Assembly: GCA_013399875.1 (NCBI GenBank)
Contig: VXAZ01000953.1
Coordinates: 1,171,336 to 1,235,335, forward strand
Direction of reading: 5' to 3'
DNA length: 64,000 nt
Origin: Gymnorhina tibicen
Taxonomy: Eukaryota > Chordata > Aves > Passeriformes > Artamidae
Shown piece after piece: positions 25,901 through 37,206 of this stretch. A program made the position numbers and the translations under genes. The notes beneath the pieces were generated by a model. That model was given only the letters and a program-made list of their open reading frames with translations, was not told where the DNA came from and made no database searches. Numbering within the stretch: position 1 is the stretch's first letter; each line of letters starts with the position of its first letter.

Positions 25901-26920
25901 TGCCATGGCTTGAAAGACACCTGAACATCTGCCTTTTCCCACTTTGGGAAGCAGCTGTGCCAATTACCACACTGATGGCAACTCATGGCCCAGAACCAAA
26001 CGAAACCGGACTGACTCCATGACAGGGAAGGGACCAGGAGCCTAGGGAAGATGGTGCTGCAGCCACAGTGCAGGACAGGGAGGATGATGCTATTCTGTTA
26101 AGCAAACAGGAATTGTTCATGTAACCAAAAAGGAAAAACGTGAAGATGTCAAAAACCTATTTTGACATGAGGGAGAAAGGAAAGCATTCATTAATTTCTA
26201 ATAACAGTCTTTATTCTTGTATCAAACTTTATAAAACTGACCAGAGTTCACTTGTAATCTGTTTATCAACCTAACACTCTGAAGAAACTTCGTATAAGGG
26301 AGGAGAAAATCCCTAATTATTAAAAATAACCCTAGGCTGTGCTTTCAGGTTTTGGTTTGAATCCAGTACCCGCAAGAGAAACCTTTCAACAGAAGGCACC
26401 AAGGAATTCTCATGGAATAGCTACAGGATCAGGACACACATTTCCAGTAAAAGCTGGCCTTTCTTTCCCCTCCTCCCAATCCCCTTATTCCCAAAAGATA
26501 CCAAGAAAACACAAGATTGTTGGGATTTCTATAAGAAGATTTGGCAGGTTTTTCATATTTGTTTAGACTGTAAGATATAATTTGAATTTGGGTCTTGCCT
26601 CTTTCTCCCTCTGAGAAGAAGAATGAGTTATTTGTTCTCTGAATAAGTATTTGTTATTAGTGGATCAGACATGGATAAGGTATATTATTACAACCATGTT
26701 TGTTAGGTATGATTTACATTGTTTGCTGCATATCATCTTAGGCTGTCTTTAATTTTGTTATACTTTAGGGGGTTTTTGTTTGGGTTTATGCATTTAGTCA
26801 CAGTTGGTTGTGTTTTGAACTTTGAAAAAAATTAATACAAAGGAAATTAAAAAAAGAAAAAGAAAATATTTTCAAAATGATGTGGAAATCAAATCTATCC
26901 CTGAGTAATTTGATTTGTAG
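22981..26920. other. Unique non-coding sequence, no gene seen
   Basis: Mostly ordinary sequence. The stretch 25270-25720 is G/C- and A-rich with five overlapping 60-85-codon frames on both strands and no recognisable product. It may be a lineage-specific insertion, but no termini are visible. Confidence 0.65.
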
Positions 26921-26930
26921 GAAATGGAGA

Positions 26931-26956
26931 GCAAAGCATTACAAAGCATTACAAAC
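26931..26956. repeat. Short direct duplication (AAAGCATTAC x2)
   Basis: The 10-mer AAAGCATTAC occurs twice back to back. It is a local slippage-type duplication of no evident function. Confidence 0.7.
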
Positions 26957-27397
26957 AGAATGCCTTGAAGTGCATCATAATTACTTACATGTGCAAATAC
27001 ATTGCCTAGGTTTAGGAATTCAGTTAATAATAGTCATAATAATTCCATGCCCCTACACCAGGTCTTTCATCCAAGCTTGTCCAGGTTTGTGTAAGCAATC
27101 ATTAACTAATGCCTGGGTACGTGTAAGTACTCTGTTGCCCTTATGGATGGAGAACTAGGGCAAATAGGGGCAAAAGCTCTCCAGGGTCAAGGACAAACTA
27201 TGATTTACTCTACAGGTGGGAGACAACTGCAGATGATTGTCTTCTAACTCCAGGTGGATCAGAGAGGCAGGAGTTTGTAGCTGATCTGACATTTCTACAA
27301 CTTCATGGCTCTTTAAGAATGAAGGAGTTCAACAAATGTACATCTTATACCTTCTGTTCCACAAGGTTTAAAGGTTGAAAATTGACATAAACCAGAT

Positions 27398-27457
27398 CCA
27401 TGTTCCATCTTTGGTGGAACATGGTATATACCATCTTTGGTGGAAGACTGGTATATA
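27398..27457. repeat. Foldback plus 26/27-bp tandem duplication
   Basis: Two structures overlap. CCATGTTCCA (27398-27407) and TGGAACATGG (27415-27424) are perfect 10-bp inverted arms with a 7-nt loop. CCATCTTTGGTGGAA is present at 27405 and again at 27431, each copy ending in GGTATATA, so 27405-27430 and 27431-27457 form a tandem pair. The palindrome GGTATATACC spans the junction. The palindromic sequence may have promoted the duplication. Confidence 0.75.
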
Positions 27458-28235
27458 CAAAAACATACCAATATTTGTATCAAAGCACAAAGATTAACAA
27501 ATTTGCCTTGTTTGGAACTGTTTACCAGTGCAAATGGTTTTCATCTGAGGCTCCACAAATGGTTTTCAGACTAGGCATCCTTTGTGGAAATCTGGGCTGA
27601 ATGTGGAAGGAATCTGGAAAAGGGTAACCTATAAAGTTCAGTTGTTGTAGAAAATCCCAAACACTAATTTCATGCTTGTAGATTATTCTCACATTGATCT
27701 CTTAAGTTTGAAGAGATCTGAAACTCTTAAGAAAAGTCTGAGCGTGCCATATTACCCAAAAGCTTTTCCACAATTCCAGGCTGTGAAGAAATGCTGGATT
27801 TTATGCTCTTCTGCTGTTTATTCTATGCCACTTCCTACGTGTACACCTACATTGCTCTCTCTCACAACTCCTGAGAGGAACCCATGGTTTCTGCAGCCCA
27901 GGCCCTTAACACTCCATCCTTATTTTACAAGAATATATATTTTCACACTTCACTAGATGACCAAAATCCAAGACTGCCAAATATTTCTGCTGTTTCATTT
28001 AGCCATGCAGTAATTCTAAGGCTTTGAACTAGTACCTGCTGAAATAGCAATAAGTTACTGACCCATACAGACACACAACTGCCTGTTCGAGGGGTTTGAC
28101 ATTCACACATCCCATTTTCTCTTAGCTCATATTTCTGTGCTCCCTGTAGCTGCAACAAGAAAGTGTCTCTCCATACATTTTTATTACCTGTTATGCTTTA
28201 CACTAATAAAAACACTGGATATTATTTATTTGTCT
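27458..28235. other. Unique non-coding sequence, no gene seen
   Basis: No coding, RNA or transposon signature recognised. The frames at 27672-27956 (+) and 27943-28158 (-) are unrecognisable. Confidence 0.7.
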
Positions 28236-28239
28236 GGCT

Positions 28240-28530
28240 GACTGACAAAGCCAGGCATCAAAGCATCATTCCAGTGTCACATACTTCAACGCTCTAATCT
28301 TTCAGAACTTGTAAAGCAATCTCTTACGGCGCTTTGTGGGCTGTGAGATCACCCTGACAAACTGTGATAATGTTGGCAATCTCCAAATGGGTGTTCATTT
28401 GCAATCTTACTACAGAGGAATTGCTATGTTTCCAAATTTGAGGGCTTGACATAATCTGTCTTCACAAAGCTATCAGGGTCTGTCATAAGGCTGTCTGTGA
28501 CCCAGGGATTTTATGGGGTCAATATCTATC
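28240..28530. promoter_or_regulatory. Candidate conserved non-coding element
   Basis: Non-repetitive block with retained CpGs in AT-rich context (TCTTACGGCGCTTTGTGGG) and words such as ACTGTGATAATGTTGGCAA. No long open frame crosses it. Retained CpGs outside an island often mark constrained sequence. The call is inference. Confidence 0.35.
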
Positions 28531-29034
28531 CCCAGTGAAACTTCACTGCAAGCAGTGGAATTACCTAGAGTATGACTTTCTCTATCTATTTGCTTTCTTT
28601 CTCTTTATTTAAAATACCCCTTCTTTGTATTGTATTTTTTGAAGTGCAAACAGTACCTACTAATAACATCTGAGCCAGGTAGGGGAGACTGCTCCTCCAA
28701 ATCATGGCCTGTTTCTTACAGCTCATGCCAAACCCTCTGCTCCCCTCATCACACTGAGCGACTGAGAAACAATGCAAATGTCAGGTCAAGCTACAGAGCT
28801 ATTGCCATCATCTCTTCCCTTCCGTATGCTCCCAGCACTGGCAGTCTCTGGGCTGCAGTCCACAGGATATCCACAATTATGGCCCAGATTGAGGGAGGGG
28901 TAGAAAAACGATGGTACTCTGCCAATTATGTCAGAACCTAAACTCGATCCATTTTAAAACTGAAGCTGGGGACTGTGGGATAGCACTGTGTTTGCTATAA
29001 TTTGTGTAAGGAAAAGAAAATAACTTATCATCTC
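28531..29034. other. Unique non-coding sequence, no gene seen
   Basis: Two opposed frames (28586-28777 - and 28630-28941 +) overlap each other. No recognised protein. Confidence 0.7.
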
Positions 29035-29055
29035 AAAAAAAAAAAAAAAAAAAAA
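29035..29055 (+). repeat. Poly-A tract (A21) followed by GAAGAAG
   Basis: Uninterrupted A21 followed by a GAA-rich extension. No AATAAA-type signal or recognisable retrocopy body precedes it, so it is recorded as a simple repeat and not as a processed-pseudogene tail. Confidence 0.9.
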
Positions 29056-30480
29056 GAAGAAGAAAAAAGTCAGAGTTAGTGCAGACCTCTAATAAATAAC
29101 TATTTTATATTTACCTCTGAACCTTATATTTAACTACAGACAATGCTCTCCGGACGTAGAAGGAAGATTTTTAAAATGCCGTAAGACCGTTAAGCACCTC
29201 AAGAAAAAGCGAGACAGGGAGTGTCAGGCTTTGTTATATGCACGAGGGCCACACAACTGCTAGTGAAGTAATTCTGTTTTGAAATTACTTAGGATTCCTT
29301 TAGAAAAGCCGGGAACACAGGATGGAAATAGAAAACTAAAAAAAGTGCATCCAGTGTTTCAAAATACGCTACCCGCACAACACCCTTTCCCTGCTATCAT
29401 CTCCTGAGGCAAATTTCCCAGGCAGTTCCTCACACTTACCGAAAGATCCTCCCCAAATCCTGCTCAGGGTGGGGGTGAGCAGCTGGAGCTTGGCCATGGT
29501 CAGGTCAAAAAGTCCATGCCAGACAGAGGCTCTGGGGCACAAGCTGAGCTTTACACACTGGCTTGGATACTCTGCTGAACTGATGTTGGGATGTTTTGCT
29601 GTGTTTACTATGGTTTTACAAATGAAGTTCTCTTCCTTGGATTATTCCATCTAATCAAAACAAAAGTTGCTAAAGATGCACCATACTTTGTTTTGTCCCC
29701 ATTTAAGCTATTTTCTGCATTTCATTCTCTGTGAAAAGGAAAGTCAGCGTTGCTATCCAACCTTAGGAATAAGGACCTAGCTGCAATGCTACTGGAAAAA
29801 TTTGGAATCCAAGTAAATTCCAAACTTGTATTTTGGCCTGAATTTACAGCAAACTTGCTCCTGCCCTCAGAACGCCTACTGCTTTCACCAGGAGCAGCAA
29901 TTATCCCTCGTGTCTCCTTAATCTTTCAGAAAAGAATGCCCAGCCCTGGAAGCCCAAGGTAAATGTTTTAATGTGTGTGCTATCTTGCTGAAGGCAGTAG
30001 ATTGCATGGATATTAAAAAAAGGTTGCATGAAAACACAGTACAAAGATCCACGGGCTTCAAAAGGTTAAGCAGCTTCACTAATAAAAACATTGCAGTTGG
30101 GACAGCCCTGAACAGAGCAATGCAACTGGTATGTGCTTTTCCTTCCTAAAAATCCTTTCTTGAGGGTGAATGCTTTTATTTTACAGTAAGCGGAAAACTG
30201 TTGAGTAGACTTGTATACTAGTCATTATTTGACTATTTTCTACAAAAAACTATTTTTAAAGACAGAAAAGTCAGAGCAAAGACCCCTACCTCTCTGCTAG
30301 TGCCATTTCAGAAGGTTTTTGCTAGCCACAGCTGAATTACAGCAATGTATCCCCTTTTTAATTTCCATGGTTTTAGTATTTTCAACACTGACAACAAAAT
30401 TTTCCAAAAAATAAGGAAAACAGATTGTCACTGGTAGATCAGTATTTATAGATGGAAAGAGTACAGAAACGTATTAAATT
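29056..30480. other. Unique non-coding sequence, no gene seen
   Basis: A few retained CpGs occur at 29140-29390. The frames at 29469-29654 and 29750-29962 (+) have no recognisable product. Confidence 0.7.
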
Positions 30481-30484
30481 TACC

Positions 30485-30590
30485 CTAAACAAGGGGGCTT
30501 ATACCATGACAGCAACTTTTAATGTAATTCATTTGTCTTATAAATTACATCCCTGGGGATATCCCTGAAAATTAATTAGGTCAGAGAGGG
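30485..30590. promoter_or_regulatory. Candidate conserved non-coding element
   Basis: AT-rich non-repetitive block: CTTATACCATGACAGCAAC, TTTTAATGTAATTCATTTG, then AAAATTAATTAGG with overlapping homeodomain cores. Called from texture only. Confidence 0.3.
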
Positions 30591-31960
30591 AAGGAAAACA
30601 AATTGAAAACTTCTCAAAACTCCAGGAAACAGTAAGTTTTAAACACAGCAGTATCAAAAAATCTCACAATAAAGTTCTTCCCTCCTCTTCCCCTATTCTT
30701 CTTTCAAGGAGACCAAGATCCTCAGATTGAGAACCATTTTGGCCCACCAAGGTCAAGGAAACCACATACATTCAAGCACAGAACATTTCTGAAACTGAAG
30801 ATTTTGCAAGCAGCTCTGCCTTTCCAAACTGCAAACTCCCTGGAAGAATTCTGAAATATAATTTAGTAAGGGCATTCATTGTGCTAATGTGGCTTTAAAC
30901 ACGAAGCTACAGTCACAAGATGTGGACATGATACATTCATCACACAACAGAGAAAAGCAAAGGGGAGGAAGGCAGAAGAAAACAATAAGAATTTCAGACA
31001 AATTTTAATACTGGCCAAACTCATCCTCCAATCAAAACTCTGAAGGTTTGCCTGTTCATTAGTTTCTCTAGAGTTTAGGCAAAAAAGAATTTGCCCATGC
31101 ACTTTTCCTGTAGCTCCCCGTCTTCATTTTGTGCAAGAAACAAGACTTAGGTTTCTTCACTCTTCTCAACACAGTTCACCAATGACAGGATTGGAAGTGT
31201 TGCTACACATATACAAAATCCAAGACATCCTCTGATTCCATTTGTAACATAGATCAAATTTTGTACTTCCGGATGCTTGTGCCACCTTCCAGGACTAAAG
31301 GAATAGAAAGACAAAGAAATGCAGGGAAGTAACTGATTTGATGTGCTTTATCACTGAAACTTTAACAGACTGCACTAATGGATAACTCCACAGTACAGAT
31401 TTCACCTGGATCATGTGAGGGCATGAGATGCCATTTCTGCCAGCCCTTGCATGTGTTAATGCTAGCAGCAAGGAACAAAAGGTAATCAGATAAGGCACAG
31501 AGCTTTCTGTTAAAAGTCAACACATCAAAATATATTTTAAAAACTGCATCAGAGAATTTATAATGGATCCGTGCTTTGCATTTTGAGGTGACAGAGTTCT
31601 CGATCTGGTAGAAAGTTCCCAAAGCTCAATTTACTACATTGTCAAAATATAGCCCGAGGGGACAATCTGACTTACAGCATCTTTATGACTGGTGATGAAA
31701 GAACCTCGCTTGGCTTTTAGATCCCAAGTTTGGCTCAAGATAGTGCAGTAGAGAACAGAACATCTTCTATTTTATGCTGGGTGTTCACAGTGTTCCTCTT
31801 CAGCACAGAATTAGGTTTTACTCTATTGAATTCTCACACAGCTCGCTGATGGGTTAGAATTCACACCTTCAGATTTTGGGGATATTCTTCACACCCTGCA
31901 TTGTTACTGCTACTAAAGATACAGATTACACTGTCCTCATGTCATTGTAGCATCTGTAAC
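30591..31960. other. Unique non-coding sequence, no gene seen
   Basis: No gene-like feature. The frames at 30884-31102, 31295-31498 and 31362-31622 (all -) are short, partly overlap one another and are unrecognisable. Confidence 0.7.
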
Positions 31961-31969
31961 GGAAATCTT

Positions 31970-32262
31970 TAGAAAATTCAGGGGAAAATTGCATCTTTTA
32001 CAAGGCCACAGCACGTCTTATTCAGCCTTGGAGAGACTTCAGAGCACAGTAACCACATTAATTGGACATTATATGGACAGCCAAGTAAAGCTCAGTTACT
32101 GTGAAGATTTTACTGCTCTTTGTCACGTTGCTTCAAAACACATTTCATGTTTTAACCAGTCATATATACATATGAAAGCATTTCACAACACTGGACAATG
32201 CTACAGATCCACAGGAAATAATTGTTTCACAAACATGAAGCAATCTGCACAAATATAAATAG
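31970..32262. promoter_or_regulatory. Candidate conserved non-coding element
   Basis: Non-repetitive block with words such as CCACATTAATTGGACATTAT and ACAGGAAATAATTGTTTCAC. A plus-strand 89-codon frame (31989-32258) spans most of it but resembles no protein I know. A non-coding conserved element is the likelier reading. An orphan exon is possible but unsupported. Confidence 0.3.
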
Positions 32263-32264
32263 CG

Positions 32265-32325
32265 TGGCCCAAATCTGTTCTAAATTATGCTTGTGCAAAT
32301 CCATGGAAGTCAACTAGTACCCCTG
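32265..32325 (+). mobile_element. Possible second, more diverged copy of the palindromic MITE-like repeat
   Basis: GGCCCAAATCTGTTCTAAATT, then TTGTGCAAATCC and ATGGAAGTCAACT, follow in order the same element arm as at 11569, including its inner ATGGAAGTCAATGG-type core. Divergence is high. This could be chance similarity. Confidence 0.35.
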
Positions 32326-33529
32326 ACAGAATAGAACACATAAGAGCATGTGAAAATATAAAATATGGCTCTACTGTTCAGCTAGTCATGGTCCAAACCC
32401 TGCCAGCCTGCCATCGCTTACATTCTACTACTGTACCAGCGTGGCTTTACAGGAAATAAGAAAAATTCTGGGATTTCTAGTTCTCTCATGCACTGGAGGA
32501 CACAAGTCCAACAACATATGGGCTTAAATGTGTCAGCATCCTACATCACTCTTATTTGAAGAACGTTATTAATTTTTGTGGGTGGAGTCCAAAATTGTAA
32601 TGCCATATTAACACACAGTGGCTGTTGCTGTAATGCGTATGTCACAGGGAGCATATGTGTAACAGTCCAAGGATAGCATTTTAACTTGATTTCAAGTGAT
32701 TTTCTGAATTGTAATGCCCTCAAAAGATGAAGTACTGATGCTGCTGGCAGGGGATTTCACAACTTTTGTCTTCACAGTTTCATCCAGTCACCTCAATTCT
32801 GACCTCTAGGATATCACGCTATTGCAGATCTGGACTCCACACAAGGCTGTTTCAACAAATCTCATTTTGCTCTCTAACACACAGCATGTGACTTCAGGAT
32901 TGGTATTTTCAATGCTGAACCGAGTTATACGAGTGATGTATGCCACTCTAGGCAAAAAGCAAGACTAATAGCAGAAGATTCCTTGCCATGCTAGCTCTAA
33001 CTAAATTCCAATCCCAATCTTCTCAAATGAATTAGCCTCTTTACCAAACTCGCAGGTACAGACAGATACTGTGGGAAACAGCCATGTAACTGTTCCAATT
33101 GGATGCAGTGAGGAAAGTATTGCCAAAGGCTTTTCGGCTGTGACTCAACAGGTGGTTTGGCACTGAGATTTCTACCTGTTTGTGGTTTTCATCTCTGGTT
33201 TCAAGACAGAAAATGAGATTATACCTTTCAATGCTGCATCTCAAGCAGGCTGTACGCAGAGCAAGGTTTCATTCCAACCAAACCTCTCTCTCTCTTGCAA
33301 AGCTGAGGAAAACTGCCAACCACTGCTGCTCTCGACATCAACATGCGATGCAGATGTCAGGAAAGGGAATAGAAAAGGGAGAGAAGAAAAAAGGAAAATA
33401 AAACTGTAAGTTTTATATAAACAAGAAACTCTACTTAATGACTACATCTGAGGAAAACAAAATAAAAAGTACTGGCTTTAGTATAAGGAAACAAATAAAC
33501 AAAACCTTGGAACAGTTTAATCTAAGAGG
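32326..33529. other. Unique non-coding sequence, no gene seen
   Basis: Overlapping frames at 33041-33244 (-), 33180-33401 (+) and 33182-33409 (+) lie in different frames of the same DNA and are unrecognisable. Confidence 0.7.
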
Positions 33530-33571
33530 TTGTGGGGGGTTTTTTGTTTTGGTTTGGGTTTTTTTTTTTTA
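33530..33571 (+). repeat. G/T-rich low-complexity tract ending in T12
   Basis: Runs of G6, T6, GTTTTGG, TTTGGG and T12 follow one another. Simple sequence with no linked element. Confidence 0.85.
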
Positions 33572-35300
33572 GTTTATTTGATACACAGAATTTTTGTTTA
33601 CATTTAGTTCCAGGAGATAAAATACCTTTACATGATAAACTTGAAGGGACAACATAAAAGAAACAAACCTATCATAGCTTCAAAATTAACTACTGCATTA
33701 CTCAGAGAAGAGTCTAAGCACCTTTAACAAACACCCTGAAAAGCAGCAGAAGCACTCACAACATATGTTCTTGCCTGCAAATAGCCCAGGGTGCAAGAGG
33801 TGAGTTTCATTTTTCAGTTTTTAAAGCCTTCTGCAGAGGCCTAACTCTGCCTTTGTTGAAGGTAGTGTTAACACACAGTGAATGCAGAAGGAACCGAATG
33901 TGGGTAACTGCATACTTTGAAAAATCACACCCAATATGTTCAACTGATGCCATCGTTTCCCGAGGACAAGTGTAGGCTATGGAATACTACAAATAATAGA
34001 GAGCAGTAGTCTAAAGCAAGCTTCCCAGAACCAAGAAAGCATATTTCAATACTTTTTCACAGATAATTGGGGATGTGCATCTTCAAAATAGTAGTCAAGA
34101 GTAGGTAAAGACTGTCTAGAGATGCTTACTGTGACAGAAGTCTCAATGCCTTTTCATAAAATAAGAGTTTTTCAAAGCAGCTCTCAACAACCATTAAGAG
34201 AACAGTCAGTGAATCCATGCTTTTTGGGTTAAAGCAAGAAAATGAAGGTCAGTGCTTCTCCACAGACATAGATGTAAAGAGAATGACTTCAACACATCAG
34301 CATTTGAGACATCAAAATGGGCCCACATTCACCAGTGCACAGAAAAGTGGAATCCTAATGACCAGCAAGAACTTTGCTTTGCCCCAAATGAAACCATTTC
34401 AGGAAGCTGTATATATTAATTTACCTATGGAAGATGAGAACCGCGTAATTAAATCATCTATACTAAGAAAGACTGAGCTGAAGAGAAAATGGAACTATCT
34501 TATCGTGATGATACAATCACTTGAGGGAAAGGGGCCCCAAAATGTTCCATTCCTGAGTTGGAAGAATCAGCCAAGTGGGTCTTTTTTCCACATGAGAACG
34601 TCTTTCCACAAAAACACACTTCCCAGATAACCAAACTAGAATTTTTTCTTCAGCTACCTGGAAAAAGGAGGGGAAAAAAAGAGTAAACAGTCTTTCAGAA
34701 CCAGCAGCTGGCAAATATTTATTTGACTTTTCTTGGGTAAAACAGTTATTCCCCAAGAAAATTTTCATTTTAAGAAAAAGAATTTCCACTGAAAAATCAT
34801 TCTGATGAAAAACCCCTGGTCACGGCTACAAAGGATAAGACCACTGGCCTCAGCCAGGGAAAGGTGAATGCCAAGGCCAGTGGACTGGGTCTGCAGAAGT
34901 CCTCTTGCAGAATCATGGGCACAGTGCATCCATTCACCGTGAAGTTTTTTCTGCTCCAGCTTTTCTGCCTACATAGACCCTCCCCTCTTGAGGGCAGGAA
35001 CTGTCTCTCACTGTACGTTGTGCACAGCCTACTGCAACACGTGTGTTTAATGGCTTTCAGCACTACAGTAGCAACAGTGTCTTTTCCTCCTACAGCAGCT
35101 ACTCCCCAGTATCAAGACGAGGAGAAAAATGTGACCTATAGCTGCAACACACTGCTAATCAAACACTTTTGCATAGCATGGGGATGTGGGGGGATGCCTT
35201 TTCATCACAGAACTAAGAGTGTGTACACACAAAATCAGTAAACTATATAGTGCAGCCTTGTGATCTGCGTTCCAAGCTGCCAGAAATAAGGCAGGAAAGA
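33572..35300. other. Unique non-coding sequence, no gene seen
   Basis: The frame at 34217-34630 (+, 137 codons) is lysine/serine-rich and the one at 34864-35241 (+, 125 codons) is cysteine-containing. Neither matches a family I recognise, and both have partial antisense frames (34517-34789, 34797-35063). Confidence 0.65.
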
Positions 35301-35325
35301 GGGGTGGGGAAGGGGGGTAGGGGGG
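35301..35325 (+). other. Strong G-quadruplex motif
   Basis: Four G-runs on the plus strand: G4 at 35301-35304, G4 at 35306-35309, G6 at 35312-35317 and G6 at 35320-35325. The connecting loops are 1, 2 and 2 nt. Runs of at least four and loops of two or fewer make this a very stable predicted quadruplex. No gene promoter is visible beside it. A three-run C-rich stretch lies at 35491-35504. Confidence 0.85.
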
Positions 35326-36462
35326 AAGCATCTCCTGTGTTCATAATGAAAGAAGAGAGATGACTGGACTAAGAGCTGATGAGGTTACAAGGCAACAGCA
35401 GTGCCATGAGTTGTTTGGGCTTAAAGCCAGATGTCTTGTATTTCCTTTGATTGTTTCTAAATAATTAATGGTATTAATTTAATCATGTGACCCACCCACC
35501 CCCCTTTCACTATTTGGCTCTGTGCACTAACACTAAATATAAAGGAGGAAAACGGTACTGTCTATAGCATACTGAATATTGACGCTGTGTATTTGGACTG
35601 CAGCAACAGCTGATACTCATATCCCTGAGACTCTGTATTCCACAGCACTCACACAGTGTTTGCACGAAGGAGATGGAGTAGTATCCTTCACACTCCATCC
35701 ATAAACCAAGTCAACTACGGCATATGGACACTGCATGTTTGAAGTAGTAAAAGAGAGGGTACATCGCTCCCTCTCCGCCCACACTAAGATGAACCTGCCA
35801 CTACTATTTCACGTAACATTTTCTGGCAAGCTCCCAGTTTTCAGTCATGCTGGTTTGCTTGAAAGAAACACTCAGAGGAGACTCTGCTTGTCTTGCTGTT
35901 CGAACAAACAAAATAATCACGCATCTTGAGTTAATGGCCCAAAGCTTAATGAAGATCATAGAAAAGAGGCTGCCTGTGATGGGAGCATTCCCTTCTGACT
36001 TAGCCACATAAGCCACTGCTGTTGGCAAAAGGAAATGGATTATGAGTATAATAAGCAACCCTGAGCTCTGGTCTAGACAAACCTTTGCTTGGTACAGTAG
36101 CAGTAAGTGCACAAAGGGAACAGCAACAACCAGCAGTCAAAATTTCACTTCTCCACAATTTTCTACCCCAGGGCACTGGCAACATCAGCAAGAGGAGCCG
36201 TGTTTCTTTCTCATGGGAATATTTGGGTTGAGTACTAGGACTGCTGGAACCTAACAGCGGAATTCCTGAACAAAGAAAGGCTAGTGGAGGCAGATCCCTA
36301 TATGCATGATTCTATGGTATGTACTCAGGAAAAACATCTGCCCACCCTCCTGTATACTACAGCATACTTTCAGCCTCCCATGTCAAGTCTCCAGTCCCAC
36401 CCATCTTATCTACCTTTTTCTCCTACCACATTCTCACTCATCTTGAATCCCATGGTACCCAC
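35326..36462. other. Unique non-coding sequence, no gene seen
   Basis: Several short overlapping frames on both strands (35735-36254), none recognisable. No RNA gene or transposon. Confidence 0.7.
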
Positions 36463-36675
36463 CATAGAATCAGAATCATAGAATTGCCTGAGTTGGAAGG
36501 GACCTTTAAAGTTGTCACCTAGTCCAACCCTCCTGCAATGAGCAGGGACCTCTCTCTTCAACCAGATCAGCTTGCTCAGAGCTTTGTCCAGCCTAACCTT
36601 GAATACTTCCAGGGATGGGGCACACACCACCTCTCTCAGCAACCTGTTTCAGTGCTTTATTCACCAACAGATAGT
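36463..36675 (-). mobile_element. CR1 LINE, 3' end (minus strand)
   Basis: Read on the plus strand, CATAGAATCAGAATCATAGA is the reverse of the CR1 terminal octamers. It is followed by GTTGGAAGGGACC, TAGTCCAACCC, GAGCAGGGACC, CAGCCTAACCTTGAA, CCAGGGATGGGGCA and CAACCTGTTTCAGTGC, all standard CR1 3' words in the right order. The copy is 5'-truncated to about 200 bp. The minus-strand frame 36406-36642 includes a remnant of the end of the CR1 ORF2 product (FKVRLDKAL). It is a dead insertion. Confidence 0.95.
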
Positions 36676-37052
36676 ATTAAATGGGGCAGCTGGGAGATAA
36701 TGGAGAAAGAAATCTGACAGCTTGGAGCAGACCCTTGTTTTGTCCAGTAATGCCCCAGACTTCTGGAGGTAAGGACAAAGGGATATGAGGCCCTCACAGA
36801 TGTCAAAAGAAGTTTCCAAAAGTCTGCATAAAGCTGACCTCATCAAAGCATACCTGTGGGGAATCAGAGGGCTTGGTCAAATCTAATTTCTTAGATTTTA
36901 TCCATGGCTTCCTAGTTGCACGCCATTCTGCAGCTGAACTATGAGGTCAAGGCTGGCAGTGGTGCATTCTACAGTTACATTTCTTCAGTCAAGGGAAGTG
37001 AAAACCAAAGAATTCTCCACTAGAAAGCCTGTTCCTAATCTTCAAGGACTTG
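36676..37052. other. Spacer between CR1 and SINE, nothing recognised
   Basis: Unique sequence with no gene or repeat that I can name. The minus-strand frame 36661-36846 is unrecognisable. Confidence 0.7.
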
Positions 37053-37206
37053 ACCCTGAGATTAGCTCAGCTGGTTAGAGCATAGTGCTAATAATGCCAG
37101 GCTTGTGGATTTAATCCCTGTATGGGCCATTCACTTAAGAGTTGGACTCGATGATCCTTGTGGGTCCCTCCCAGCTCAGAATATTCTGTAACTTCTGTAA
37201 CTTCTG
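37053..37206 (+). mobile_element. tRNA-Ile/CR1-tailed SINE (TguSINE1-like)
   Basis: The head (about 37053-37130) is a decayed tRNA-Ile. It has the A-box region TTAGCTCAGCTGGTTAGAGC, the anticodon-loop stretch GTGCTAATAATGCC (anticodon AAU), a mutated B box (GGATTTAATCCC for GGTTCGATCCC) and the acceptor end TATGGGCCA. The tail (about 37131-37190) is CR1-like: GTTGGACTCGATGATCC, GGGTCCCTCCCAGCTCAG, ATATTCTG. It ends in a short repeat, TAACTTCTG x2. A tRNA-Ile head with a CR1 tail is the build of TguSINE1, known from zebra finch and other passerines and presumably moved by CR1 machinery. The assignment to that family is from memory of its architecture. Confidence 0.85.

Noticed and set aside
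29000..29100. Processed pseudogene ending in A21
   Set aside because: No polyadenylation signal, no recognisable mRNA body and no target-site duplication seen.
37053..37130. Functional tRNA-Ile gene
   Set aside because: B box and T-arm are mutated (GGATTTAATCCC), the first acceptor-arm bases do not fit, and it is fused to a CR1 tail, so it is a SINE head.
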